Notes: generated by a model not told the origin, from the letters alone. A stretch of DNA of 5,799 nt from Lachnospiraceae bacterium (GCA_029068665.1 JAIECC010000101.1:1-5799), one strand, 5' to 3'; positions 1-5,799 are shown, numbered from the stretch's first letter. A program made the numbers and translations.

Positions 1-65
1 CCCTTAATATTTATGGCGATCAGGATCAGCATATTTTTGAAGCCGGTGTGGCGTACTTTCAGTAA
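1..65 (+). CDS. 3' end of an unidentified upstream gene (partial)
   Basis: Reading from base 3, the frame gives about 20 residues ending in GDQDQHIFEAGVAYFQ and a TAA stop at 63-65. This soluble-looking, mixed-charge tail is more protein-like than the other frame open to this point, which reads PLIFMAIRISIFLKPVW and stops at 67-69. The next gene starts 23 bases later on the same strand with no terminator between, so the two may be co-transcribed. I do not recognise the family from so short a tail. The call rests only on reading frame and spacing, and the alternative is non-coding leader sequence. Confidence 0.4.
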   Translation, partial: LNIYGDQDQHIFEAGVAYFQ

Positions 66-88
66 TTAATAATAGGAATGATAAATCA

Positions 89-1186
89 ATGAAGCAATTT
101 AGGGATAGAGAATACAATCGGTTAATGAATAATGCAGATGATTTACTGTCGAATATTACCGTATACGAAACACCCGCAGAGGAAGATGCCAGAAAGCAGG
201 AGGAAGAAGCAGCACGGTTAAAAGCAGAAGAGGAGAAACGGCTTCTGGAGGAACAGCGTCGAATTGCAGAGCAGCAACGCCTGGAGGAAGAACAGAGGCA
301 TTTTGAAGAAGTCCAGAAGCAGGAACAGAAGCTTGCAGAAGCAAATGCTTTAGAGCGTGAAGATCAGTCAGCAGCAGCAGTGGCTTTGGAGCAGGAAGAT
401 GAACTTGCAGATGTGGAGGCCATAGAACGGGAATTGGCAGAAGCCGAGGCTTTGGTGCGGGAACTTCCATTGGCAGAAGTAGATGAATTGGAGCAGAAAC
501 ACCAATCGGCAGAAGCGGAAGTTTTAGAGCAGGAACGGGAAGGACAGACAGAAAATGCTTTGTTTGGCTGCAGTTTGTTTTCAATCCTTTGCTTTATGTA
601 TATGGAAGTAATTACACATTTGAGTATTTATGGCAGCATGGATACCAAAATCGTGTACCCGCTGCTGTTTGCAGCGGGAATCGGCTGTATGGCAGCGGTG
701 GTTTCTTCCTTTTTTTCAAAACGCTGGAATAACGTTTTGTTTTGTATTCTTTTGATTTTGTGCAGCTTATATTGTGATTTGCAGATTTTGTGCCATGCGG
801 TATCGGGAGCATTTCTTTCACTGACAGATATTCCGGCTGGTATTCAGATGCTGAGCCGGCAGGGAGAAGCGGTGCTTCCGGGAATGACAGCGGTATTGCC
901 GGGACTGGTTCTCATGTTTCTGCCCCTTTTGCTTTGGGCAGTGGTAGGGCGAAAATGGATTCGTTTTGAACAGAGTCGCTGGTGGAACCGGTTGCTTGTA
1001 ACGGCAGCAGGAATCATAGTTGTGATCGTAGGGATTCTGTGTCTGGATCTGCATGGTTATGAAGTTGGTTCGCCCTATGTCTGTTTTTATCATTTTGATA
1101 GTGAGACACAACTGGAAGAGACCGGGAGACAGCTTGGTGTAACGGCAGTTACCGGACTGGAATTATTGGAGTGGTTTCAAAAATAA
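89..1186 (+). CDS. Coiled-coil membrane protein resembling the N-terminal membrane domain of LTA synthase, without the sulfatase domain
   Basis: This 365-residue protein has two parts. Residues about 30-152 are very rich in Glu, Ala, Gln, Arg and Leu and should form a long cytoplasmic coiled coil; the second half of this stretch is an imperfect repeat. Residues about 157-177, 188-209, 215-236, 263-286 and 301-321 are hydrophobic and make five membrane segments, ending in an outside tail of about 44 residues. Five helices, the SLTDIPAGIQM-like loop before helix 4 and the tail segment LGVTAVTGLELLEW resemble the membrane half and linker of Firmicute lipoteichoic acid synthases (LtaS family). 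The LtaS sulfatase-like domain (normally about 400 further residues with a catalytic Thr and metal ligands) is absent, and a terminator follows the stop directly, so no remnant remains. The first ATG is used, with a modest AGGA 11 bases upstream. Catalysis is unlikely; a structural, partner-binding or decayed role is possible. The LtaS likeness is from memory of the family, not an alignment. Confidence 0.72.
   Translation: MKQFRDREYNRLMNNADDLLSNITVYETPAEEDARKQEEEAARLKAEEEKRLLEEQRRIAEQQRLEEEQRHFEEVQKQEQKLAEANALEREDQSAAAVALEQEDELADVEAIERELAEAEALVRELPLAEVDELEQKHQSAEAEVLEQEREGQTENALFGCSLFSILCFMYMEVITHLSIYGSMDTKIVYPLLFAAGIGCMAAVVSSFFSKRWNNVLFCILLILCSLYCDLQILCHAVSGAFLSLTDIPAGIQMLSRQGEAVLPGMTAVLPGLVLMFLPLLLWAVVGRKWIRFEQSRWWNRLLVTAAGIIVVIVGILCLDLHGYEVGSPYVCFYHFDSETQLEETGRQLGVTAVTGLELLEWFQK
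329..544 (+). repeat. Imperfect in-frame repeat coding for Leu-Ala-Glu-Ala-x-x-Leu-Glu units
   Basis: About six degenerate units of 10-14 codons follow each other at residues 81-152 of the coiled-coil protein: LAEANALERE, AAAVALEQED, LADVEAIERE, LAEAEALVRE, LAEVDELEQK and AEAEVLEQER. At DNA level the ten bases TTGGCAGAAG recur exactly at 434-443 and 470-479, 36 bases apart. The units suggest past in-frame duplication of a coiled-coil segment, now diverged. Unit boundaries are approximate. Confidence 0.6.
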
Positions 1187-1233
1187 GAAAAGCCGGCAGG
1201 GATGGTAGTTCCCTGCCGGCTTTTCTTTTTTTT
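1187..1233 (+). terminator. Strong intrinsic terminator after the coiled-coil membrane protein gene
   Basis: A perfect 16-base-pair stem (1187-1202 with 1210-1225; core GCCGGCAGGGA) has a 7-base loop and is followed by eight T at 1226-1233. It starts on the base after the TAA stop. It separates the upstream unit from the GntR operon, whose promoter begins 20 bases further on. Confidence 0.95.
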
Positions 1234-1252
1234 AAACACCTGTCTTTTCCTA

Positions 1253-1282
1253 TTGACAACCTTATACATATATGCATATAAT
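1253..1282 (+). promoter_or_regulatory. Sigma-A-type promoter of the GntR-ABC-CPBP operon
   Basis: A perfect -35 box TTGACA (1253-1258) and a perfect -10 box TATAAT (1277-1282) are separated by 18 bases. Transcription should start near 1289, giving a leader of about 34 bases before the GntR start codon. A second TATAAT at 1305-1310 has no convincing -35 box at the right distance and is the weaker candidate. Two full consensus boxes imply a strong promoter held down by a repressor. Confidence 0.88.
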
Positions 1283-1302
1283 GTATATATCGTATATATA
1301 CA
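1264..1302. promoter_or_regulatory. Probable GntR operator: two overlapping AT-rich palindromes
   Basis: The clearer palindrome has perfect 9-base arms, TGTATATAT at 1282-1290 and ATATATACA at 1294-1302, around a 3-base centre, and covers the expected transcription start. A second one lies over the -10 box: ATACAT at 1264-1269 and ATGTAT at 1281-1286 flank the self-complementary ATATGCATAT at 1270-1279, with one extra base at 1280. They share bases 1282-1286. GntR-family repressors bind palindromes as dimers and usually control their own operon, so this is the expected place for the operator. Part of the symmetry may come simply from alternating TA sequence. Confidence 0.6.
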
Positions 1303-1322
1303 ATTATAATAAGAGGTGCACT

Positions 1323-1706
1323 ATGGATATTATTATAACCAATTCATCCGGAGAGCCGATTTATCAGCAGATTTCTTCTCAGATTAAGGCTCTTATCATG
1401 GATGGTACGTTGAAGGAAGGGGACGCTCTTCCATCTATGCGTACACTGGCAATGGAGCTGCGCATCAGCGTGATTACGACCAAACGTGCCTATGAAGATC
1501 TGGAACGGGATGGATTCATTGAATCCTATACAGGGAAGGGCAGCTTTGTAAAGGCACAGAACACGGAACTTCTCCGGGAGGAGAATCTGCGGCAGACGGA
1601 AGGCTTGCTGGCACAGGCATGTGAAAAAGCAAGACTGTCCGGTATTGGACTGGAGGAATTAAAAGAGATATTGGAAATCATCTATGGAGGTGGAGAGCAT
1701 GGCTGA
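1323..1706 (+). CDS. GntR-family transcriptional regulator, YtrA subfamily
   Basis: This 127-residue cytoplasmic DNA-binding protein has an N-terminal winged helix-turn-helix at residues about 10-78 (PIYQQISSQIK, then LPSMRTLAMELRIS, the recognition helix around VITTKRAYEDLERDG, and the wing YTGKGSFV). A short helical tail at about 80-122 follows in place of the large FadR- or UTRA-type effector domain. That small size is typical of YtrA-type repressors, which usually sit at the head of ABC transporter operons and repress them. ATG 1323 is chosen because AGAGGTG at 1312-1318 is correctly spaced and the conserved start of the fold follows. The in-frame ATG at 1272 lies in the -10 region and would add 17 unlikely residues encoded by the promoter. 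The gene overlaps the next by 8 bases. The inducer is unknown; in this subfamily it is often an envelope-active compound. Confidence 0.93.
   Translation: MDIIITNSSGEPIYQQISSQIKALIMDGTLKEGDALPSMRTLAMELRISVITTKRAYEDLERDGFIESYTGKGSFVKAQNTELLREENLRQTEGLLAQACEKARLSGIGLEELKEILEIIYGGGEHG
1686..1690 (+). promoter_or_regulatory. Ribosome binding site that sets the ABC ATPase start
   Basis: GGAGG lies 8 bases upstream of ATG 1699, inside the last codons of the GntR gene. An earlier in-frame ATG at 1684 overlaps this site and has no good site of its own, so 1699 is the better start. Confidence 0.85.
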
Positions 1707-2577
1707 GTATGAAAATGCCATTGAAATCAACGGTTTAACCGTAAAGTATGACGGTTTTACCCTGGATAATGTTAGCTTTTGTGTTCCCAAGGGGAGTATT
1801 ATGGGCTTTATCGGACAGAATGGTGCGGGAAAAACAACCACAATTAAGGCACTGCTGAATGTGGTGAAACGGGATTCCGGGACGATTCAGATGCTGGGAC
1901 TGGATAATATTGCAGATGAAGTTGCCATTAAGGAGCAGATGGCAGCGGTTTTTGATGAATTACCCTTTCATGATCAGTTGACGGCAAAGCAGATTGATGT
2001 GATTTTACGAGATGTATATAAGGAGTGGGATAGTAAGGTATTTAAGGCATATTTAGACCGGCTGCAATTGCCGGAGAAAAAGAAAATCGGACAGTTTTCC
2101 AAAGGGATGAAAATGAAGCTTCAGATTGCCACCGCCCTTTCCCATAATGCGAAGCTGCTGGTTATGGACGAGGCAACCACCGGTTTGGACCCGGTGGTGC
2201 GGAATGAGATTCTGGATATCTTTTTGGAATATCTTCAGGACGAGAATCACAGCATTCTCATGTCTTCTCATATCACCACGGATTTAGAACGGGTTGCTGA
2301 CAGTGTTACCTTTATTGACCGGGGCAGGCTGCTGCTCAGCGGATATAAGGATGATATTCTGGAACAGCATGGCGTAATCAAATGTACCAAGGCGAATTAT
2401 AAAGAAATTGATCCGGCGGATATTGTCAGTACACGACTGACGGATTTTGGTGCAGAGGTTATGGTAAAGGATAAGGCAGGATGCCGGAACCGGTATTCGG
2501 AAATGGTATTGGATAATACAACTCTGGAGGAAATCATGCTGTTTTATGTAAATGCGGGAAAAAGGGAGTGGTCATAA
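1699..2577 (+). CDS. ABC transporter ATP-binding protein (YtrB/BcrA-like)
   Basis: This 292-residue soluble ATPase should dock on the two permeases encoded next and drive export or another membrane task with ATP. Visible motifs are Walker A GQNGAGKTT (39-47), signature FSKGMKMKL (133-141) in place of LSGGQ, Walker B and D-loop LLVMDEATTGLD (153-164), and the switch His in SSH (189-191). Where the Q-loop Gln is expected the protein reads AAVFDELPF (82-90), without Gln. FSKGM and the VFDE form are, as I recall, common in ABC-2-type ATPases of Firmicute GntR-linked operons, so the protein is probably active. Residues about 218-292 form a C-terminal extension of the kind seen in such ATPases. The start at 1699 follows a GGAGG site and overlaps the GntR gene by 8 bases. 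The stop shares one base with the next start, so translation is probably coupled on both sides. Confidence 0.94.
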   Translation: MAEYENAIEINGLTVKYDGFTLDNVSFCVPKGSIMGFIGQNGAGKTTTIKALLNVVKRDSGTIQMLGLDNIADEVAIKEQMAAVFDELPFHDQLTAKQIDVILRDVYKEWDSKVFKAYLDRLQLPEKKKIGQFSKGMKMKLQIATALSHNAKLLVMDEATTGLDPVVRNEILDIFLEYLQDENHSILMSSHITTDLERVADSVTFIDRGRLLLSGYKDDILEQHGVIKCTKANYKEIDPADIVSTRLTDFGAEVMVKDKAGCRNRYSEMVLDNTTLEEIMLFYVNAGKREWS

Positions 2578-3326
2578 TGAAAGGGATGATTTACAGAGAA
2601 CTGTATCTTGCAAGAAAAAACTATATTGTCGGGGGAATTGCAGTAGTATTGTTCATTCTGCTGGGGGTGCTGATTCGCCTGAGTCTTGTTTACGGAAATC
2701 TGGCAGAGTTGGAGGAGGATGCTTTTGAATTCGTGGATTTGGCATCCTACTATGCCTTTTCCTATTTGCCTCTGGTTCTGCTGGGGATTGCCTGTTCCAG
2801 TAACGGAGGAGTTATTCTTTCTGATTACAGAAGCAAATGGTGTCTGTATTCCTATACCCTTCCCATGAAGGAACAGGACCAGGCGATGGTGAAGTTTGTG
2901 ATTAAAGTGGGATCTCTGCTTCTTATTTTTCTGCTGGGAATTGGCAATCTGGCTTTGTTTGCCGGTTTGAGTGGAAGAAGCATAGAGAGCGGAAGCATGC
3001 AGCTTCTTTTGATTGTCACGATGCTGGTAGGCGTTATCAGTGCGGCAGCCACTCCAATGACGATTCGCTATAAGTCTGCAAATGCAGTCATTATCCGTAT
3101 AGTCATTGTAGTGATTATTATTTGGATTGGCCTTATGTTCCGGATGACGCTCCTGGTAACAGAATTTATTAATTTGAATAGCGATGATGCTGTAGATTTG
3201 CTTTTTGAGAAAATGGTAGAATTTCGTGATGTATTAGCCATGCTTGCACCGATTCTGCTGCTTCTTGCTCTGTTGCTTGGCTATCTGGCTACAGTCCGGC
3301 AGTTAAAGAAGCGGGAAATCATGTAA
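2577..3326 (+). CDS. ABC-2-type transporter permease, first subunit
   Basis: This 249-residue integral membrane protein has six hydrophobic segments at about 17-40, 58-80, 109-130, 142-160, 170-190 and 219-240. The short N-terminus MKGMIYRELYLARKN and the cytoplasmic stretch DYRSKWCLYSYTLPMKEQ before helix 3 (83-100) are typical of ABC-2 permeases that pair with YtrB/BcrA-like ATPases; the latter stretch probably helps contact the ATPase. ATG 2577 is preferred over the in-frame GTG at 2568 because AAAGGGAG at 2561-2568 is 8 bases upstream of it and overlaps the GTG. The start overlaps the ATPase stop in TAATG, a translational coupling arrangement. With the next gene product it probably forms the transmembrane heterodimer. 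The substrate cannot be inferred. Confidence 0.88.
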   Translation: MKGMIYRELYLARKNYIVGGIAVVLFILLGVLIRLSLVYGNLAELEEDAFEFVDLASYYAFSYLPLVLLGIACSSNGGVILSDYRSKWCLYSYTLPMKEQDQAMVKFVIKVGSLLLIFLLGIGNLALFAGLSGRSIESGSMQLLLIVTMLVGVISAAATPMTIRYKSANAVIIRIVIVVIIIWIGLMFRMTLLVTEFINLNSDDAVDLLFEKMVEFRDVLAMLAPILLLLALLLGYLATVRQLKKREIM

Positions 3327-3341
3327 AGGGGGACAGAGGTT

Positions 3342-4100
3342 ATGGTTGGTTTGATTTATAAGGAAATGATACTGCAAAAGAGAAGCCTCATACTGCTGGG
3401 CGGTGCATTTGCACTGCTGCTGGCAATTCTGTTCTTTCCGGCAGCAAGTGGTTATCTGAATACGATTAGTGAAACCATGGAGATGCCGGCTGATGCACTG
3501 CTGGTACTGTGGGAACTGGGGATTTTTATAATTCTGTTTTTGATTATGGGAATTTATCAGCCTACGATTTTTGAAGTGGATGAAAATAAAAAATGGGCGG
3601 GCTTTATTACCGCGTCTCCCCTTAGAGGTAATGGACAGATTGCAGCAAAATACTGGTTTACCCTGTTACTCTCTTTGGTGTTGTTTGAAGTATGCCGGCT
3701 GTTTGCCAGTATTTCCGTTGTCGTATATGGAATGTCCATCAATTTAAACGCATTTTTTCTACTATTATTTTACCTGCAGCTGCTGCTGCGTGCCTTTGAA
3801 TATCCCTTTCTTGTACGATTTGGCAGTAAAAGCGGCGGCACCTATAAAGGTATTTTATTTTTGATTGTAGTTATGATCGTGATTATTTATCTGTTATTCG
3901 GTGATTTATCGGCATTTGGTTCTCTGAATGACATGACAGACTGGCTGTTTCAATGTCTGATGATGGAGGATACTATAAGCTCGGAAGGACTAATGATTGC
4001 ACAGGCAATACTGCCATATGGTTCCGCAATCCTGTATTATCTGTCCTATCGGATATCCTGCAAATTCTATCAAATGGGGGTGGAAACCTATGAAAAATAA
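3342..4100 (+). CDS. ABC-2-type transporter permease, second subunit
   Basis: This 252-residue membrane protein has six hydrophobic segments at about 15-36, 54-76, 104-128, 134-157, 169-187 and 219-237. It keeps the plan of the preceding permease: a short amphipathic start (MVGLIYKEMILQKRS) and a conserved cytoplasmic loop before helix 3, here DENKKWAGFITASPLRG (80-96), which lines up with DYRSKW..YTLP in its neighbour. The segment EYPFLVRFGSKSGG (153-166) after helix 4 is characteristic of ABC-2 permeases of the ABC2_membrane_5 type, as I recall that family. The two permeases are clearly different in sequence and so are probably two halves of a heterodimer, not a recent duplication. AGGGGG at 3327-3332 precedes the ATG by 9 bases. 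The gene begins 15 bases after the first permease and overlaps the next gene by 11 bases. Confidence 0.87.
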   Translation: MVGLIYKEMILQKRSLILLGGAFALLLAILFFPAASGYLNTISETMEMPADALLVLWELGIFIILFLIMGIYQPTIFEVDENKKWAGFITASPLRGNGQIAAKYWFTLLLSLVLFEVCRLFASISVVVYGMSINLNAFFLLLFYLQLLLRAFEYPFLVRFGSKSGGTYKGILFLIVVMIVIIYLLFGDLSAFGSLNDMTDWLFQCLMMEDTISSEGLMIAQAILPYGSAILYYLSYRISCKFYQMGVETYEK

Positions 4101-4956
4101 GAAAATGACGATAAAGCGGATCATTATTTATGTAGTGCTTGCATTTCTTCTGACCGGAATTCCAATAGTGGTTGCATATGCTTGTGGTGTGACAATGGAA
4201 CATCCTGCATTTGAACTAATAAGCTATGGAATGTTTGGACCGGCACTTTCCAGTATACTGACAAGGTTGATTACCAGAGAAGGATTTCAACACATGTATC
4301 TGCGGGTGAACTGGAAGGGTCATGGAATGTATTATTTACTGGCAATTTTGCTTCCGGTTATTATATGTATTGTGGACGGAATTGTGGAAACGATGGTATA
4401 TGGGGGTTTTTATTCTCATGAAATCTTTTCTGAGCTGTCTCTGACTGCTTATATTGCTTATATATTTTATGGAATAGCAATAGGAGTAACCAGTTTTATC
4501 ATTGCATTAGGGGAGGAGCTTGGCTGGCGCGGATATCTGATGCCAAAGCTTCAGGAAGTGATGGGTATGCCGGGAACCTTGGTATTGGGTGGAATCATAT
4601 GGGGACTCTGGCATGCTCCCATGATTTTATTGTACGGTTTGAATTATGGAACGGAGCATCCGGTGCTTGGTGTACTTGCTATGTGCGTTATGTGTTTTGG
4701 TATGGGAAACATACTGACCTTTATTACAATGAAAAGTGATTCGATTTATCCTGCTGCGATTGCTCATGGTGTTCTGGATATGGTAGCTTCTTTGATTTCT
4801 GTTTTGTTTATATCTGCGCAAACAGCTACGGAACATGTATTTGAGATTGGTTTGCTGGATACGCTTGTGGCGTTTGTTCTGGGCATGATTCCATTTATTC
4901 TTCTGATAAGAAGTACAGGGAAGAAGGATCACAGCCTGGGAGGAACTGTAGAATGA
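4090..4956 (+). CDS. CPBP-family intramembrane glutamic protease (Abi/CAAX protease-like)
   Basis: This 288-residue protein has about eight membrane segments and all three CPBP motifs: EELGWRG (142-148, the Glu pair and Arg), WGLWHAP (171-177, metal or water-coordinating His175) and, after GNILTF (Asn207), the final IAHGVLD (224-230, His226). Members are membrane-embedded proteases related to Rce1. In Firmicutes they are linked with bacteriocin maturation or immunity and with envelope stress, though many are uncharacterised. All expected catalytic residues are present, so activity is likely. ATG 4090 follows GGGGG at 4076-4080 by 9 bases and overlaps the second permease by 11 bases. An in-frame ATG at 3997 would add 31 residues translated from permease sequence, and is rejected. 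The context suggests it works with the transporter, perhaps cleaving a peptide substrate or protecting the cell; that role is inference. Confidence 0.93.
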   Translation: MKNKKMTIKRIIIYVVLAFLLTGIPIVVAYACGVTMEHPAFELISYGMFGPALSSILTRLITREGFQHMYLRVNWKGHGMYYLLAILLPVIICIVDGIVETMVYGGFYSHEIFSELSLTAYIAYIFYGIAIGVTSFIIALGEELGWRGYLMPKLQEVMGMPGTLVLGGIIWGLWHAPMILLYGLNYGTEHPVLGVLAMCVMCFGMGNILTFITMKSDSIYPAAIAHGVLDMVASLISVLFISAQTATEHVFEIGLLDTLVAFVLGMIPFILLIRSTGKKDHSLGGTVE

Positions 4957-5006
4957 GCTTAAAAGTTAGTACGGAGAGACAGGCAGACCTTTCATACGGG
5001 AACTGG

Positions 5007-5799
5007 TTATACCGGCGGTAGGGAATGCTCTAAAAACTGCATGGTGGCTTTGGAAGGAGCGTGGGATTTGGAATAAGCAAATCCCACGCTTCTTTTTGGA
5101 ATGGCATTTGGCATGGGAATCTCAGTCAGAGAGCCACATTTCAGATCATCCTCCACGAATTCCCGAATCACACAGGCGATACCAAGACCGATTTTAGCAA
5201 AGTCAATCAGCAGGTCCATGGTGCCTACTTCCAGAATTTGATTGGTCTTTATCTGATTTTGATACAAATAATCATTGATATACTGGCGGCTGATATTCTC
5301 TTCATTTAACAGCATAAGATTTGTAGAGAGGAACATATCTGTTGGGGTGGATGCCGAAATGGCACTGTGCTGTAAATAGGAAGGAGCGGCAACAAAGGTG
5401 TCCTGAATCTGCCGAAGCTTCAGAAAGTGAATGTTACGATTGGGCTTGGAGGAACCAATGAGTCCTATATCAATACTTCCGTTTTCCAACAGTTCCATAG
5501 TATGAAGGGTGGATTGACACTCAATAGTAATCCGTATATTCGGATATTTCCGGATGAAAGTCTGGAGATATGGCAGCAGGATATATTTACATAGAGTAGT
5601 GCTGACTCCAATCCGAATCTGTCCCTGTTCCAATTCATTCATGCGACGCAGTTCCTCTTCACCAGAGTCTATAATCTGGAAAGCTTCCTGAATCCGCTCA
5701 AACAGAATCTGACCTTCTGCAGTCAGGGTAATTCCTCTGGATGTGCGGTAGAACAAGGTGCAGTTCAGACTTTCTTCCAGCTTTGAAAGGGTCTTGCTG
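5007..5799 (-). CDS. LysR-family transcriptional regulator (N-terminus beyond the window)
   Basis: The frame is open from the right edge to a TAA at 5007-5009, giving 263 residues. The most upstream part, SKTLSKLEESLNCTLFYRTS then RGITLTAEG, is the end of the LysR winged helix-turn-helix and its wing. About 25-30 N-terminal residues are therefore missing beyond base 5799, and the TTG at 5756 is an internal Leu codon, not the start. A linker helix follows (ILFERIQEAFQIIDSGEEELRR), then the periplasmic-binding-protein-like effector domain from QIRIGVS to the C-terminus, including the usual ENGSIDIGLIG and FAKIGLGIACV segments. LysR proteins act as tetramers that sense a small molecule and usually activate a divergent gene, which would lie to the right of the window. 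It converges on the ABC operon with 50 bases between stops, so a shared function is not implied. The effector is unknown. Confidence 0.93.
   Translation of the reverse strand, partial: SKTLSKLEESLNCTLFYRTSRGITLTAEGQILFERIQEAFQIIDSGEEELRRMNELEQGQIRIGVSTTLCKYILLPYLQTFIRKYPNIRITIECQSTLHTMELLENGSIDIGLIGSSKPNRNIHFLKLRQIQDTFVAAPSYLQHSAISASTPTDMFLSTNLMLLNEENISRQYINDYLYQNQIKTNQILEVGTMDLLIDFAKIGLGIACVIREFVEDDLKCGSLTEIPMPNAIPKRSVGFAYSKSHAPSKATMQFLEHSLPPV
5054..5097 (+). terminator. Intrinsic terminator of the operon, inside the convergent LysR gene
   Basis: A perfect 13-base-pair stem (5058-5070 with 5078-5090; arm AGCGTGGGATTTG) with a 7-base loop can be lengthened by four pairs, one of them G-U, to 5054 and 5094. 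It is followed by T-rich sequence with five T at 5093-5097. The T run is on the + strand side only, so it should stop the operon transcript about 100 bases after the CPBP stop and not the LysR transcript. The whole hairpin is LysR coding sequence read antisense. Confidence 0.8.

Noticed and set aside
78..92. Four-codon frame (ATG 78 to TGA 90-92) overlapping the start of the coiled-coil gene, as a leader peptide
   Set aside because: It is too short to judge and no attenuator-like structure lies nearby; chance is the simplest explanation.
156..584. Minus-strand open frame of 142 codons rich in Pro and Leu
   Set aside because: It is the antisense shadow of the Glu/Ala/Gln-rich coiled-coil repeat: GAA/GAG and GCA codons read backwards lack stops. 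The product is Pro/Leu low complexity and matches no fold I recognise.
1282..1310. Second TATAAT (1305-1310) as the main -10 box
   Set aside because: No recognisable -35 box lies 16-18 bases upstream, while the first TATAAT is paired with a perfect TTGACA at 18 bases.
1272..1322. Upstream extension of the GntR protein from ATG 1272
   Set aside because: This ATG is inside the -10 region of a consensus promoter, so it would not be on the transcript. It would add Tyr/Ile-rich residues encoded by the AT palindromes. ATG 1323 has a good ribosome binding site.
3997..4089. Upstream extension of the CPBP protein from ATG 3997
   Set aside because: It lies wholly within the second permease in another frame and has no good ribosome binding site; ATG 4090 has GGGGG at the right distance.
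4957..5006. Terminator for the LysR gene on the minus strand in the gap between the convergent genes
   Set aside because: I find no hairpin with a following T run in minus-strand orientation. The hairpin at 5054-5097 carries its T run on the plus-strand side only.
5061..5309. Plus-strand open frame of 82 codons
   Set aside because: It is antisense to the well-supported LysR gene and begins inside the terminator stem.

Overview
The window looks like chromosome from a Gram-positive Firmicute, most likely a gut-type Clostridium relative (Lachnospiraceae-like). The reasons are moderate base composition, strong GGAGG-type ribosome binding sites, a textbook TTGACA/TATAAT promoter, a YtrA-type GntR regulator heading an ABC transporter operon, and a membrane protein resembling the N-terminal half of Firmicute lipoteichoic acid (LTA) synthases. 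The family assignment is inference from style and content; no marker gene fixes the genus.

Layout. Positions 1-65 hold the last codons of an unidentified gene. Positions 89-1186 encode a 365-residue protein: a long Glu/Ala/Gln-rich predicted coiled coil followed by five membrane segments like those of LTA synthase, but without the extracellular sulfatase-fold catalytic domain. A strong terminator (1187-1233) closes this unit.

A consensus promoter (1253-1282) overlapped by two AT-rich palindromes starts a compact five-gene operon on the + strand: a GntR/YtrA-type repressor (1323-1706), an ABC ATPase (1699-2577), two different ABC-2-type permeases (2577-3326 and 3342-4100) and a CPBP-family intramembrane protease (4090-4956). 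Three of the four junctions overlap and the other gap is 15 bases, so translation is probably coupled and the products made together. The likely picture is a self-repressed membrane stress or export module: the repressor sits on its own promoter, the ATPase powers a heteromeric permease pair, and the CPBP protein acts in the same membrane, for example in peptide processing or self-protection. The transported substrate cannot be read from the sequence.

A LysR-type regulator (5007 to the right edge, minus strand) converges on the operon and runs out of the window; its N-terminal residues lie beyond base 5799. The only good terminator hairpin for the operon (5054-5097) lies inside the LysR coding region, so the two transcripts should overlap at their 3' ends.

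The most interesting points are the LTA-synthase-like membrane module without a catalytic domain, the nested palindromes at the operon promoter, the CPBP protease built into a YtrA-type ABC operon, and the terminator embedded in antisense coding sequence.
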